Shown: piece after piece, positions 20,801-31,258 of the stretch
Layout: every line of letters starts with the position of its first letter
Numbering within the stretch: the first letter of the stretch is position 1
Assembly: GCF_001424185.1 (NCBI RefSeq)
Contig: NZ_LMOM01000065.1
Location: forward strand, 87,455 to 151,454
Direction: 5' to 3'
Length of the DNA stretch: 64,000 bases
Origin: Deinococcus sp. Leaf326
GTDB lineage: Bacteria; Deinococcota; Deinococci; Deinococcales; Deinococcaceae
Made by a program: the position numbers and the translations under genes
Notes under the pieces: generated by a model
What the model saw: the letters and a program-made list of their open reading frames with translations, nothing else
Told to the model about the DNA's origin: nothing
Database searches by the model: none

Positions 20801-22050
20801 GCGTTCTCGTCGGGGGCCTCGACCAATTTTTCGGGCGTGGCCTCCTCGGCTTCGGCCAGCTCTGCTTCCGGCACGGCCACCGGGGCAGGAGCCATGGCAG
20901 CGGCCTCCGCCTCGGCGCGGGCCTTGCGGCCCCGGCGGCGGGTCAGCGGCGCGGGTTCAGGCTCCGGCTCCAACTCGGCGGCGACCTGCGGAGTATCGAC
21001 CACGGGCTCGTCGTCGGGCGTCGCCACCACGACTGCGGCTGGCGCAGCTTCTTCGCCAGTGTCAGATGACCCTTCGGACACGGCCTCGACAGCTTCGACA
21101 CCGGCCAGCACGTCACTCAGGGGTGCAGCGGGCTCTTCGGTCTTCTTCCGGCGCCCACGCCGGGGCACCGGCTGAACGATGGGGTCGGGCCCGGCGGCGC
21201 TGAGGTCGGCCCCGGTAGTTCCGGCACTCCCTTCGGCGACTGCCTGGCCTTCCGCCGTGTCCGCCGGTTCAAGGCCGACTTCGGGTGCGGGCGCGGCGGC
21301 CTGGGCGGGTCTACGGCCCCGGCGGCGGGCCGGCGGCGCGTCCTCGGCAGGTACAGGGGCGGCCACCTCGGCCGGAGCAGCCTCTGCTTCGGCCTTGGGC
21401 TTGCGGCCACGGCGCGCGGGCCTGGCCACCTGTTCGTTCGGCATGGCCGGGTCTGCAGCCGCGAGGTCGGGTTCGATTTCGGCCGGGGCCAGCTCCGAGA
21501 CCTGGGGCTCGGGGGCCGGGGCCACGTCCTGCACAGACTCAGCGGCCAAAATTTCGGCCTCCAGAGGCTCTGCCTGCGTCGTCTCGGTCAGGGGAAATTC
21601 GGAGACCGCCTCTTCCAGCACTGGGGCCTCGGCCGCCACGGCTTCGGAAGTCGCGGCGGCGCGGCGACCCCGGCGCGGTTTAGGCGCGGCGGGTTCAGTC
21701 GCTTCCGGCTGGGAGACCGCCTTGGAGGCGCGGCCCCGGCTGGCCTTGGGAGCCGCGAGTGCTCCGGGCGCGGCCAGTTCGGCTTTGGGCTTGCGGCCCC
21801 GGCGGGGGGTGGGGGACGCCGCGTCGCTGGCGGCGGCCGACGGTTCGGCGACGGCCGGCTCAGGGGTGACCTGTCCGGCGTCTTGCAGCGACTTCTTGCG
21901 CTTGCTCACTTTGGTTTCGATGTTGTTCTCCGTGGCAGCGGCTGACCCGGAGGCCGGGGCCGCGCTCTTGTCGCGTTTGGCGGTCGGCTTGGAGTCGGCG
22001 CTGACAGAAAGGTCGTCCTGCGCCGCTTCCGCTTTCTTCACTCTTGGCAT
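17860..22050 (-). CDS. rnr: Ribonuclease R with very long basic/acidic N-terminal and RG-rich C-terminal extensions
   Basis: 3'-5' processive exoribonuclease of the RNase II/RNB family. The core starts near residue 433 with a winged-helix and cold-shock part. The catalytic RNB motif VDGRDAKDFDDAIHI (metal-binding Asp cluster) is near 700, the second signature SPIRRYPDLVVHR near 1005, and an S1 domain at about 1077-1153. Typical RNase R has 750-820 residues; this one has 1396. The N-terminal 430 residues are Ala/Glu/Pro-rich with seven RRGR-type motifs. The C-terminal 230 are Gly/Arg-rich and end RRRRRRGRRSGPGG. ATG 22050 is preferred over an upstream open frame because the latter reads as untranslated GC-rich DNA. 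Confidence 0.9.
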   Translation of the reverse strand: MPRVKKAEAAQDDLSVSADSKPTAKRDKSAAPASGSAAATENNIETKVSKRKKSLQDAGQVTPEPAVAEPSAAASDAASPTPRRGRKPKAELAAPGALAAPKASRGRASKAVSQPEATEPAAPKPRRGRRAAATSEAVAAEAPVLEEAVSEFPLTETTQAEPLEAEILAAESVQDVAPAPEPQVSELAPAEIEPDLAAADPAMPNEQVARPARRGRKPKAEAEAAPAEVAAPVPAEDAPPARRRGRRPAQAAAPAPEVGLEPADTAEGQAVAEGSAGTTGADLSAAGPDPIVQPVPRRGRRKKTEEPAAPLSDVLAGVEAVEAVSEGSSDTGEEAAPAAVVVATPDDEPVVDTPQVAAELEPEPEPAPLTRRRGRKARAEAEAAAMAPAPVAVPEAELAEAEEATPEKLVEAPDENAEDESLDAGDAAGSTGQPEQALVVAQLRKLGRPVHVRDLERTFTRQMLERLGNWRDLESLLETLVEDGTVVRTRRRTYGLPEAMSLVRGRFQASAAGFGFVIPDSGGEDYYVPEGSTLEAWNGDTVLVRMEGRGDSREDRGRGSPRRGQRGDGNPRASVVRIVQRAYSQLVGTLEFHHGHPILKPDDHRARHRILLLPDGLEELEAGARVVTELYWPEATGEDEVFGQVARVLGAEDDPETETEAVIVKYDLRGEFPQDVLDQANAIPTEIPGEALNGRLDLREFNIFTVDGRDAKDFDDAIHIQPTPEGTFVVGVHIADVSHYVAEGTPLDKEAYARATSVYLPGRVLPMLPEHLSNGVCSLVPYQDRLTMTAMIELSAEGEILKVQLTPSVINSKARLTYDEVQAYSEATATLPDHARHLEGDLHLLLKITSKLRQKRLREGSLDFKMREVKVDVGKGGKMELIPIREETARGMIEDLMLLANKVVAHELLQREIPTLFRIHEEPTLQRFQDVSAAIGRMGLAFPGGEPTPQSYQAVLKGVRGTPRESVVNTLLLRSMQQAKYAGENLGHFGLAFGEYLHFTSPIRRYPDLVVHRTMRGVLSGELKAGNRAVAQLQGRLPGMGEHTSARERSASEAERDLTKYYQAKWAQAHLGESFAGTVSGVVASGLFVALDNGVEGKLHISHLSDDYYIYLEDAQILKGRSRGRSFRLGDSVEVTISSVKPLARQTDFTLADPTDPDYTPGTYSEENDMDTNVKPRARRREDREQEKREKLQSLPATSPRKFTLDDGPAIQSSPQAAARQGFVRAPQGGRGAGRSGGRGESGGREGGRTFGGMPVNGASAGRGSRRVITLERPRNEHLRPVNITVQRMYFGDWTLENMPPEEGQGGPRAGRERGYNRDERPGGERARRNYTRGGNDRGAVSSPNGAARPSREPSAPSSAPAQATASAAGSEQAADGNRRRRRRGRRSGPGGTAQD
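20920..21815 (-). repeat. Region coding seven dispersed RRGRKPK-like motifs in RNase R
   Basis: Within the rnr N-terminal extension the motif P-R-R-G-R-(K/R)-P/K recurs, separated by 30-90 residues of Ala/Glu/Pro-rich sequence. Examples are PRRGRKPKAEL, SRGRASK, PRRGRRAAA, ARRGRKPKAEA, ARRRGRRPAQ, PRRGRRKKTE and TRRRGRKARAE. The basic core resembles AT-hooks and RNA-binding arginine patches. The repeats are not tandem at DNA level. Confidence 0.75.
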
Positions 22051-22102
22051 CAACGCACCTGGATGTTCAGGACGCGCCCGTGGGGAACCGCTCCGCCCGC
22101 AG

Positions 22103-22142
22103 GGCGCGCCGTATCCCATGCGAAGTGGGAGCGCGGCGCGCC
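22103..22142 (-). promoter_or_regulatory. Large hairpin in the rnr leader
   Basis: GGCGCGCCG (22103-22111) pairs perfectly with CGGCGCGCC (22134-22142), and inside it TCCCA (22114-22118) pairs with TGGGA (22126-22130). It lies about 55-90 nt upstream of the rnr ATG. A TAGAGT box at 22247-22252 (minus) would give a leader of about 190 nt carrying this structure. The surrounding 22051-22344 region holds no other gene. Confidence 0.55.
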
Positions 22143-22344
22143 GGCCGCCCACAGGAACTGGGGTATTCGCTTCGCTCGGGCGGTCCCGCACCCGCCCAGT
22201 CGGGCTCGGCGGCGTCGGAACCTGTCCTGTTCCCGGCAGCACGGCCACTCTACCATGTCCCTCCTGACGCCGCCTTTACGCCGCCACAGTTGGTCCTTCA
22301 CCTCAAAACTTGACTAAATAGGTTGGATTACTCAGGATGAGAAT

Positions 22345-23319
22345 ATGCGACTTCGTCATACGGTTCTCTCCGGGCTCTGCGGCCTTCTGCTGTCCTCTCT
22401 CGCCGGGGCCACCACCGTGACGGTCACCCATGACGACGGCACCGCACACGTACCCCTGAATCCGGCGCGGGTCGTTGTGCTTGACGAGGAACTGCTCGGC
22501 TGGCTGTACGCCCTGAACCTGGGAGATCAGGTTGTGGGCATCGGCAGCGGCTCGCGCCTGCAACCGGCCGATCTCACGGCGGCGGGTACCGTCAGGCCTG
22601 AAGTGCTGAAGAAGGGATTTTTCGCGCGTGGCACCCTGAATCCGGCCGCCAGATTCGTGGGATCATGGACCACACCCAGCCTGGAAACCATCCTGGCGCT
22701 GAAGCCCGACGTGATTCTGCGCTCGACCTGGGACGGCAACCAGACCTACGCCAACCTCAACCGGATCGCGCCCACCATCAGCTTCAAGTCGGCCACGCCG
22801 GGGTACTGGCAGTCGGGCTTCCGGCAGGTCGCGCGGCTGTTCGGTCGCCAGGAGCAGGCTGAGAAAGTCATCCGGGGGGTCGCCGACACCAACCGCGCCA
22901 ACGCCCGCAGACTGCTGTCAGCGGGCGTGTTCAGCAGGTATCCCAAGGTGGTCGCCATCTCGCCGTTCTCGGGCGGCACCAACTACATCGCAACGAAGGT
23001 GCGCCTGATCGACGACCTGCGGGCCCTGGGATTCAAAGACGGCTACGTGCCCAAGACCCCGGGTGTGCTGGGCATCAGCGAGATCATCTCGGACGAGGCG
23101 CTGCTCAATCTCGACAAGAAGACGCTGGTGGTGCTGTACGCCCCCAGCGGTCAGTACGACGGCCTCGCCAACTTCATGAAGACCGTGCCCGGCCAGCGCC
23201 TCAAAGGTCAGATCGTCGCCTACGAGCGCGAGGAGTACAGCCCGTGGGCCGGACCCCTCGTGTCGGTCAAGACCAGCAGCGACCTGACGCGGGCCATTCT
23301 GAACTTTGTCAAAAAGTGA
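22345..23319 (+). CDS. ABC transporter substrate-binding protein, ferric-siderophore/cobalamin (FecB/FepB) type
   Basis: 324 residues. A signal peptide ([22 protein letters not shown]) without lipobox precedes a helical-backbone class III binding protein: [36 protein letters not shown], and a C-terminal [28 protein letters not shown]. It would deliver a ferric-siderophore or haem-like ligand to a permease encoded elsewhere; no permease or ATPase is adjacent. TTGACT (22310-22315) sits 30 bp upstream in an AT-rich patch and AGGA precedes the ATG. Iron-dependent control is plausible, but I see no clear Fur or DtxR box. Confidence 0.85.
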   Translation: MRLRHTVLSGLCGLLLSSLAGATTVTVTHDDGTAHVPLNPARVVVLDEELLGWLYALNLGDQVVGIGSGSRLQPADLTAAGTVRPEVLKKGFFARGTLNPAARFVGSWTTPSLETILALKPDVILRSTWDGNQTYANLNRIAPTISFKSATPGYWQSGFRQVARLFGRQEQAEKVIRGVADTNRANARRLLSAGVFSRYPKVVAISPFSGGTNYIATKVRLIDDLRALGFKDGYVPKTPGVLGISEIISDEALLNLDKKTLVVLYAPSGQYDGLANFMKTVPGQRLKGQIVAYEREEYSPWAGPLVSVKTSSDLTRAILNFVKK

Positions 23320-23320
23320 C

Positions 23321-24064
23321 TCAGGGCGCCTCGACCCAGCCACTCAGGGGGGCGTGGTCGCTCAGGCGCGCCCCGCGGTCGGCACGCACCCCGGACACCC
23401 TGGCCCCGGCGGCGAGCAGGTAGTCGATCCGCCAGCCGACGTCGTTGGCGTAGGCGTTGGCACGGTTGCTCCACCAGGTGTAGGCGGCTTCCTCGCCCAG
23501 GGCGGCGCGGTGCGTGTCGGTCAGCCCTGAGGCGAGGTGCGCGGTCATCCAGTCGCGCTCCTGGGGCAGAAAGCCGCTGTTCTTCCGGTTGCTGCGCCAG
23601 TTCTTGAGGTCGATCTCGCGGTGGGCCACGTTGTAGTCGCCGCCGATGACCAGCGGGCCCTCGGCCATCAGGCCCGCGACCCAGGCGTGGTAGTCGCCCA
23701 GCACGCGCTCCTTGAACGCCTGCCGCTCGGGGCCGCTGCTGCCGCTGGGCAGGTACACACTGGCAAACCGGATTCCCGCCACGACCGCGCTGACTGTGCG
23801 GCCCTCGGCGTCGAGGGCCGCATGGGCCGCTCCCAGCCGGATATCGCTCAGCGGGTGGCGGGCCAGCACGGCCACGCCGCTGTAGCCGGCCTTCTGGGCA
23901 GGGAACCACGCGCCCGCGTAACCCGGCAGCGCTTCCGGCATGGGGTCGGCGCGCACCTCCTGAAGCAGCAGCACATCGGGCTTCTCGCGCTCCAGCCACT
24001 CGGGCAGCCCCTTGCGCAGGGCACTGCGCAGGCCGTTGAGATTGAGTGTCGTGACCTTGAGCAT
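23321..24064 (-). CDS. xth: Exodeoxyribonuclease III (Xth/ExoA family AP endonuclease)
   Basis: 247 residues, endonuclease/exonuclease/phosphatase fold. Visible motifs are LKVTTLNLNGLRSALRKGL (Asn for metal), LLLQEVRAD (catalytic Glu), GGDYNVAHREIDLKN (Asp/Asn) and ARLSDHAPL (catalytic His). It incises DNA at abasic sites and trims 3' blocks in base-excision repair. Start ATG 24064 was chosen because the fold begins at MLKVTTLNLN. The stop lies one base from the stop of the convergent binding-protein gene, with no room for a terminator between them. Confidence 0.92.
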   Translation of the reverse strand: MLKVTTLNLNGLRSALRKGLPEWLEREKPDVLLLQEVRADPMPEALPGYAGAWFPAQKAGYSGVAVLARHPLSDIRLGAAHAALDAEGRTVSAVVAGIRFASVYLPSGSSGPERQAFKERVLGDYHAWVAGLMAEGPLVIGGDYNVAHREIDLKNWRSNRKNSGFLPQERDWMTAHLASGLTDTHRAALGEEAAYTWWSNRANAYANDVGWRIDYLLAAGARVSGVRADRGARLSDHAPLSGWVEAP

Positions 24065-24155
24065 CGCCGGGGCGGAGCATAGCGCGGCAAGCTCAAGACC
24101 TGCTAAGTCAACCTGTAGTCGGGTGCCCCCCCGGCTGGAGTACGCTGAACTTACT

Positions 24156-24464
24156 ATGGTGGAGATCAAGTTTTTCAACGAGTCCGACGGCCAGGAATTC
24201 AAGATGACCCACCCCAAGGCGCCGCGCGTGCTGGACGATATCCGTGTGTGGGCCGAACACAATGGGTTCGAACACGTCTCCTTCTGGCGTGATCCGGCGG
24301 ACGAACACAAGTACTGGGTGCAGCTCGGCGAGGACCGGCTGAACTACTGGATTCACGACAGCACCTTCACCGAGGGGAAGCACGAGACGGTCGAGATGCA
24401 GATGGACTACGCGCGCGGGGCCCAGCGCCGCAGCGCTGCCGGCTACGGCAAGTTCGACCGCTGA
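24156..24464 (+). CDS. Small uncharacterised protein
   Basis: 102 residues, acidic and aromatic-rich (five Trp, five Tyr), no signal peptide or membrane segment. Blocks such as RVLDDIRVWAEHNGFEHVSFW and YWVQLGEDRLNYWIHDSTF look like alternating helix and strand of a compact alpha/beta domain. I do not recognise the family. A TACGCT box 9 nt before the ATG could serve a near-leaderless message. Monocistronic, divergent from xth. The composition argues for a real, conserved protein rather than a GC-rich chance frame. Confidence 0.72.
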   Translation: MVEIKFFNESDGQEFKMTHPKAPRVLDDIRVWAEHNGFEHVSFWRDPADEHKYWVQLGEDRLNYWIHDSTFTEGKHETVEMQMDYARGAQRRSAAGYGKFDR

Positions 24465-24554
24465 CCTTCCTGCGTATGCGTCGGGGACGACCACGCGGTG
24501 TGGCCCCCGCCTGCGGGAGGTCGCGGGACATGACGGTTTGCCCATCTGCCCAAC

Positions 24555-24581
24555 TTGACCTTTCCGGTCAACTGCTACACT
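24555..24581 (+). promoter_or_regulatory. Leaderless promoter with inverted repeat (acetyltransferase-like gene)
   Basis: TACACT at 24576-24581 is 7 nt from the GTG start at 24589. TTGACC (24555-24560) and GGTCAA (24566-24571) form a perfect 6-bp inverted repeat with a 5-nt spacer that includes the likely -35 box (spacing 15). Such an arrangement can be a repressor site. Confidence 0.55.
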
Positions 24582-24588
24582 CCGGCCT

Positions 24589-25518
<930 letters not shown>

Positions 25519-25571
25519 GCGACCCGCTGCCCAGCCCCCTGTCCCAGACCGCCGGGGCGACCCGCACGGCG

Positions 25572-26129
25572 ATGTGGGACCGGCTGGCCGCCGCGCGGCT
25601 GTGTGCCTTTCCTCTGCCGCCGCACGGGCATTGCCCCAATTTCGTGGGCACGCGGGACGCGGCGCGCCACCTGCTGGCCCACCCCGAGGTCGCGCCGCTG
25701 CGCACGTTGATCGTCGGCCCCGAGCGGGCGCTCCTGCCGCTGCGCCGCCTCGCGCTGGCCTCGGGCGTCACCCTGTACGTGCCGCAGGGGCACCGTGAGG
25801 GCTGGTACTGGCGTCTGGACGACCCGGCCGGCGCGCAGCTCGGGCGCATGGCGGCCGTGGGGAAGGCGGCCCGGCACCCCGAAGGCGCCCAGGCGGCGGT
25901 CCTGGCCTGCGTCGCCGCCGACCTCGCAGGCAGGAGGCTGGGCAAGGGCTTCGGGTGGGGGGCGCGCGGTCTGGGCCTGAAACTGGATCAGGGACTGGAC
26001 CTGCCCGAGTACACGCTGGCGCATCCAGTCATGCTGCTATCCGCGCTGCCCTGCCCGCCCGACTCGCGGGTGGCCCTGATCGCCACGCCGGGCGGCGTGC
26101 GGGGGCCAGGATCGGGGCCGGGCCTTTAG
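25572..26129 (+). CDS. 5-formyltetrahydrofolate cyclo-ligase family protein
   Basis: 185 residues, cytosolic. The opening MWDRLAAARLCAFPLPPHGHCPNFVGTRDAARHL and the late motif GKGFGWGARGLGLKLDQGL correspond to the substrate- and ATP-binding segments of the MTHFS family, although the typical GxGxGYYDR loop is altered. It may be a paralogue rather than the housekeeping enzyme. ATG 25572 is the first plausible start, 53 bp after the preceding stop; no strong ribosome-binding site is visible, so the start is uncertain. Confidence 0.68.
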   Translation: MWDRLAAARLCAFPLPPHGHCPNFVGTRDAARHLLAHPEVAPLRTLIVGPERALLPLRRLALASGVTLYVPQGHREGWYWRLDDPAGAQLGRMAAVGKAARHPEGAQAAVLACVAADLAGRRLGKGFGWGARGLGLKLDQGLDLPEYTLAHPVMLLSALPCPPDSRVALIATPGGVRGPGSGPGL

Positions 26130-26183
26130 CCGGAGCTAAGCGGAGTGCGGCCCTGCGGCGCGCCGACCGCTCTACACTGCGGC

Positions 26184-26792
26184 ATGTCGCAGAAGAACAA
26201 GGCTCTGTTGCCCGCCGTGGTCACCGTCGCGACCATGGGGGTGGCGGCCGGCGCGGCGCTGCTGGCCCGCCGCCGTAAGGGCGAACTCAAGGAATTTGTC
26301 GTCGCCAACGTGCTGGAGCGGCCTGCCGGACGCAGCAGCTTCACCGACCTCGCCCAGGGACTGGAGCGCGGCGGCGTGTCGCTCGCCGAGCGGGCCCAGA
26401 AGGCCAGCGACACGCCCGAAAACCGCGAGGTGCTCGCGCACATCATCGGGATCGAACGCTGGGGCCAGAACCGCGTGCGCGTGGCGCTGGGCCAGCGGAC
26501 CTTCGTGCGGGACGAGTCGCGCGGCTACCGCCCGCCCGAGGCGACCACGCTCGCGCAGCTCCGGACCCTGCTGGGCCAGACGCGCGCGGCCACGGTGGAT
26601 CTCGCCCGGCAGTTGCACCATTCGCCCCCCGACGACGACTTCGTGGTCGAGCACAACGGTCTGGGGCCGCTGACCGCCAAGGGCTGGCTGCGCTACCTGA
26701 CCCAGCACGCCGACCTGGAAAGCCGCAAGCTGCGCGCCGGTCCCGACCACGCGCCGATCACCGAGGAGGAGCCGGCCGCGAGCGCAGGCTAG
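26184..26792 (+). CDS. DinB-like four-helix protein with N-terminal membrane segment
   Basis: 202 residues. An N-terminal hydrophobic stretch (LLPAVVTVATMGVAAGAALLARRRKG) anchors the protein. Residues 60-185 resemble the DinB/YfiT fold: REVLAHIIGIERWGQNRVRVAL (first metal-type His), ATVDLARQLHHS, then GLGPLTAKGWLRYLTQHADLESRKL with the last His. Family members are thiol or small-molecule transferases, or of unknown function; Deinococcus has many DinB paralogues. TACACT lies 5 nt before the ATG. Convergent with rph. Confidence 0.75.
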   Translation: MSQKNKALLPAVVTVATMGVAAGAALLARRRKGELKEFVVANVLERPAGRSSFTDLAQGLERGGVSLAERAQKASDTPENREVLAHIIGIERWGQNRVRVALGQRTFVRDESRGYRPPEATTLAQLRTLLGQTRAATVDLARQLHHSPPDDDFVVEHNGLGPLTAKGWLRYLTQHADLESRKLRAGPDHAPITEEEPAASAG

Positions 26793-26861
26793 GAGCGCGG
26801 TGGAGGAGGCGTGGACAGAGGCCGTCCCTGATTGGCCGGCCTCCCCTGCTTTCCTCTGCGC

Positions 26862-27607
<746 letters not shown>

Positions 27608-27611
<4 letters not shown>

Positions 27612-28492
27612 GTCTGGATCGGCTCGATGATGGGCGGCGCGGGAGGAGCGGCGACCGCGCCGGAAAAGGAGGTGTGGGACGAAGGCGGCTGGGTACCCGT
27701 CCCGGTGGACGCCAGCAGCGCGGCCATCACCGGCGCCGCGCGCTCTGGGTCGCCGGTCACGAAATAGCGGGCCGCGCCAGGCTTCTCTCTCGCGGCGAGC
27801 AGCTGCGCTCCGGCCAGGACGCGCCGGGTGTGCCGGGCGATCGCCGCGCCGCTGTCGAGCAGCGCGAACGTCTCGCCAAACTCGGCGCGGATGGCCGGGA
27901 CCAGGAAGGGATAGTGCGTACAGCCCAGCACGAGCTGGTCGGCCCCGGCATCGGCCAGTGGGGTCAGGACGTCCCGCAGCACCGCACGGGTACGCGCGCC
28001 CCCAGCCTCGCCCGCCTCGACGAGCGGGACGAGTTCGGTGCTCACGGCCTGCATGACCCGCACGCCCGCCGGATCGGCCCACTCGCGGATCACGCCCGAG
28101 AGCAGCGTGCCGCGCAGGGTGCCGGGGGTCGCCAGCACCCCCACTACGCCGCTGCGGGTGGCCTGCACAGCGGGTTTGACGGCGGGCACCAGCCCGAGAA
28201 TGGGCAGGTCTGGGTACGCTGCGCGCACATGCGAGAGCCCGAAGGCCGAGGCCGTGTTGCAGGCCACCACGACCGCCTTGGCCCCGCGCGCCCGCAGGGC
28301 CGTGACCGCCCGCAGGGTGAGGTCACGCAGGTCGTCGTCGCTGCGCTCGCCGTAGGGCAGGTGCGCGGTGTCGGCGAGGTACAGCACGTCCTCAAAGGGT
28401 AGCTCGCGCCGCACGTCCGCGAGCACGCTCAGGCCGCCCACGCCGCTGTCGAAGACGCCCAGAGGCGAGTCGGCGCTCATGGATGGGCTCAT
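27608..28492 (-). CDS. murI: Glutamate racemase
   Basis: 294 residues. Converts L- to D-glutamate for peptidoglycan. The two catalytic cysteines are visible in VVVACNTASA and LVLGCTHYPF; the acid motif FDSGVGGLSVL is near the N-terminus. The start at 28492 is preferred over the internal ATG at 28480 because it forms an ATGA overlap with the MazG-like gene. The C-terminal 25 residues are Pro/Ser-rich and not part of the fold. Overlaps rph by 4 nt. Confidence 0.95.
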
Positions 28493-28806
28493 GGCCGAGT
28501 ATTTCCCTGCCCGGCCCGCTGCCGGTCCAGGCTCTCGATGGCGGCCACGGCTACCGCTGCCACCTGCACGAGTTCGGTGCGGTAAGCCTCCAGGCTCTTG
28601 GGGCCGTACTCGGCCGCGCCCTTGTCCAGCACGGGAAAGAGGTGCTCCAGCGCCGCCTGGTTCGCCTCGCCGACCTCCTCGCCCAGCACCATCAGCCACA
28701 CCGGGGGGTCAAGCGTCTGCACGCCCCACTTCCTGATCTGGCGCCCGCGTTCGCGCCCGACCTCGGCCAGCACGTCCGCCAACGCCTCGGAGGGGTCCCG
28801 CGTCAT
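28489..28806 (-). CDS. MazG-like/phosphoribosyl-ATP pyrophosphohydrolase-like small protein
   Basis: 105 residues, all-alpha. VLAEVGRERGRQIRKWG, then VWLMVLGEEVGEANQAALE (EExxE-type metal site) and TELVQVAAVAVAAIESLDR match the NTP pyrophosphohydrolase MazG-like superfamily. It may hydrolyse a non-canonical or signalling nucleotide. Both ends overlap neighbours by 4 nt (aminotransferase and murI), so expression is coupled. The substrate cannot be deduced. Confidence 0.8.
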   Translation of the reverse strand: MTRDPSEALADVLAEVGRERGRQIRKWGVQTLDPPVWLMVLGEEVGEANQAALEHLFPVLDKGAAEYGPKSLEAYRTELVQVAAVAVAAIESLDRQRAGQGNTRP

Positions 28807-30047
28807 TCCCGCAGCGCCCCGCGCACGGTCTCGCCCAGGGCCGCCATGCCGGTGGCGATCTGCCCAGGCGACGCATTGCTGTAGCTCAGGCGCATGGCGT
28901 TGTGCCCGCCACCCAGCGCGAAGAAGGGCCGCCCCGGCACGTAGGCCACCCGCCGCTCGACCGCGTGGGGCAGCAGGGTCTGGGTGTCGAGCTGCTCCGG
29001 CAGCGTGATCCACAGGAACATGCCCCCCTGCGGCTCGGTGAACTCGGCCTCCGGAGGCAGATGCTCGCGGATGGCGGCGACCATCAGGGCCGCGCGCTCG
29101 CCGTAGGCCGCCTTCACTCGCTCGACCTGCGCGGGCAGAATGGGCAGCAGCTCGGTCACGATCATCTGATTGAGGGTCGGGGTGTGCAGGTCGGCGCCCT
29201 GCTTGGCCTGGATGAGCTTGGCGATGACCGGCGCGGCGGCCTGTACCCAGGCGTCGCGCAGCCCCGGCACCAGCGTCTTGGAGAACGACGAACTGTAGAC
29301 GACGTGGTTGCGGTCCACGTCGCCGCTGAGACGCAGGCCCAGTTCGTACAGGCTGGGCAGCGCCTCGCCCGTGAAGCGGAGCTGGCCGTAGGGATCGTCC
29401 TCGAGCAGCAGCACACCGTACTCGGCCGTCAGTTCGACGAGCCGCTGGCGGCGTTCCAGGTTCAGGGTGCGCCCGGTGGGGTTCTGGAAGTTGGGGATGG
29501 CGTACAGCAGCTTGGCCGGCCGCCCCGCCGCCCGCTGCGCCTTCAGGATGCCCTCCAGCGCGTCCACGTCGATGCCGCCCTCGTCGGTGGGCATCTCGAC
29601 GTACTGCGGCAGGTACGGCTGGAAGGACTGCAGTGCCCCCAGGTAGGTCGGCGCCTCGACGAGCACCACGTCCCCTTCGCCGATGAACAGCTTGCCCAGG
29701 AGGTCCAGGCCCTGCTGGCTGCCGGTCACGATCTGCACGTTGCTGGCGGGGATGCCGGCCTGGGCCGCGATCCACTCGCGCAGCGGCGGGTGGCCCTCGG
29801 TGGTGCTGTACTGCAGCGCGCCGGCACCGTAGCGGGTCAGGGCGGCGTCGGCGGCGCGGCGCACGTCCTCCATTGGGAACAGGTCGGGGGCCGGCAGCCC
29901 GCCCGCGAACGAGATCACCTCGGGCCGCTGGGTGATCTTGAGAATCTCGCGGATGGCGCTCGACTGCATGGTCTGGGCACGCGCCGAGAGCGCCGACCCG
30001 AAGTCGAAGGGCCGCGCCGGGGCGTTGGCGGAAGGCACGGAAGTCAT
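28803..30047 (-). CDS. lysN: PLP-dependent aminotransferase, LysN/2-aminoadipate type
   Basis: 414 residues, fold-type I aminotransferase of the MocR/LysN group. Motifs: VISFAGGLPAPDLFP at the N-terminus, VTGSQQGLDLLGKLF, YAIPNFQNPTGRTL, LEDDPYGQLRF, the PLP lysine in SSSFSKTLVPGLRD and the carboxylate Arg in HNAMRLSYSNASP. In Thermus LysN transaminates 2-oxoadipate in the AAA lysine route and also acts on branched-chain and aromatic acids, so the gene name is provisional. Start 30047 is set by a TAGGAT box exactly 7 nt upstream. Confidence 0.85.
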   Translation of the reverse strand: MTSVPSANAPARPFDFGSALSARAQTMQSSAIREILKITQRPEVISFAGGLPAPDLFPMEDVRRAADAALTRYGAGALQYSTTEGHPPLREWIAAQAGIPASNVQIVTGSQQGLDLLGKLFIGEGDVVLVEAPTYLGALQSFQPYLPQYVEMPTDEGGIDVDALEGILKAQRAAGRPAKLLYAIPNFQNPTGRTLNLERRQRLVELTAEYGVLLLEDDPYGQLRFTGEALPSLYELGLRLSGDVDRNHVVYSSSFSKTLVPGLRDAWVQAAAPVIAKLIQAKQGADLHTPTLNQMIVTELLPILPAQVERVKAAYGERAALMVAAIREHLPPEAEFTEPQGGMFLWITLPEQLDTQTLLPHAVERRVAYVPGRPFFALGGGHNAMRLSYSNASPGQIATGMAALGETVRGALRE

Positions 30048-30054
30048 GGCCCTC

Positions 30055-30060
30055 ATCCTA
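30055..30060 (-). promoter_or_regulatory. -10 box of the leaderless aminotransferase-mazG-murI-rph operon
   Basis: TAGGAT on the minus strand, 7 nt before ATG 30047; no Shine-Dalgarno. It would drive all four overlapping genes. Confidence 0.65.
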
Positions 30061-30145
30061 CCGCCCGGCCCCACACGTCCAGCCCGGCCTGCCCCCCGCA
30101 GGGCGCCGGGGCGGGTAAAGTGGGGGCGCTCAAGGAGGCACTACC

Positions 30146-31087
<942 letters not shown>

Positions 31088-31100
31088 GCCTCACCGCCTG

Positions 31101-31162
31101 AAAGCGGGGCTCCGGCCCTCTTCCCGACTGATGCGGAAGAGGGCCGGAGCCCCGCTTTTTCG
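31101..31162 (+). terminator. Exceptionally long perfect terminator hairpin after fba
   Basis: A 24-bp perfect stem (31101-31124 with 31135-31158), 10-nt loop, ending in TTTTT. The A-tract at the 5' side could make it act on both strands. Confidence 0.92.
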
Positions 31163-31258
31163 CCCGCCGAAACTGACTCCCGGCTGATGCGGAGACCCGG
31201 CGAAATGAGCATTCCGGCGGGCAAATTCTCACCGTCGGCACCTATGCTCGCTGTTGGT

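Noticed and set aside
22051..22248. 66-codon in-frame upstream extension of rnr
   Set aside because: It reads as Pro/Arg/Gly-rich sequence across a strong hairpin; the charged MPRVKKAEAA start at 22050 is more credible, although a TAGAGT box next to the upstream GTG leaves some doubt.
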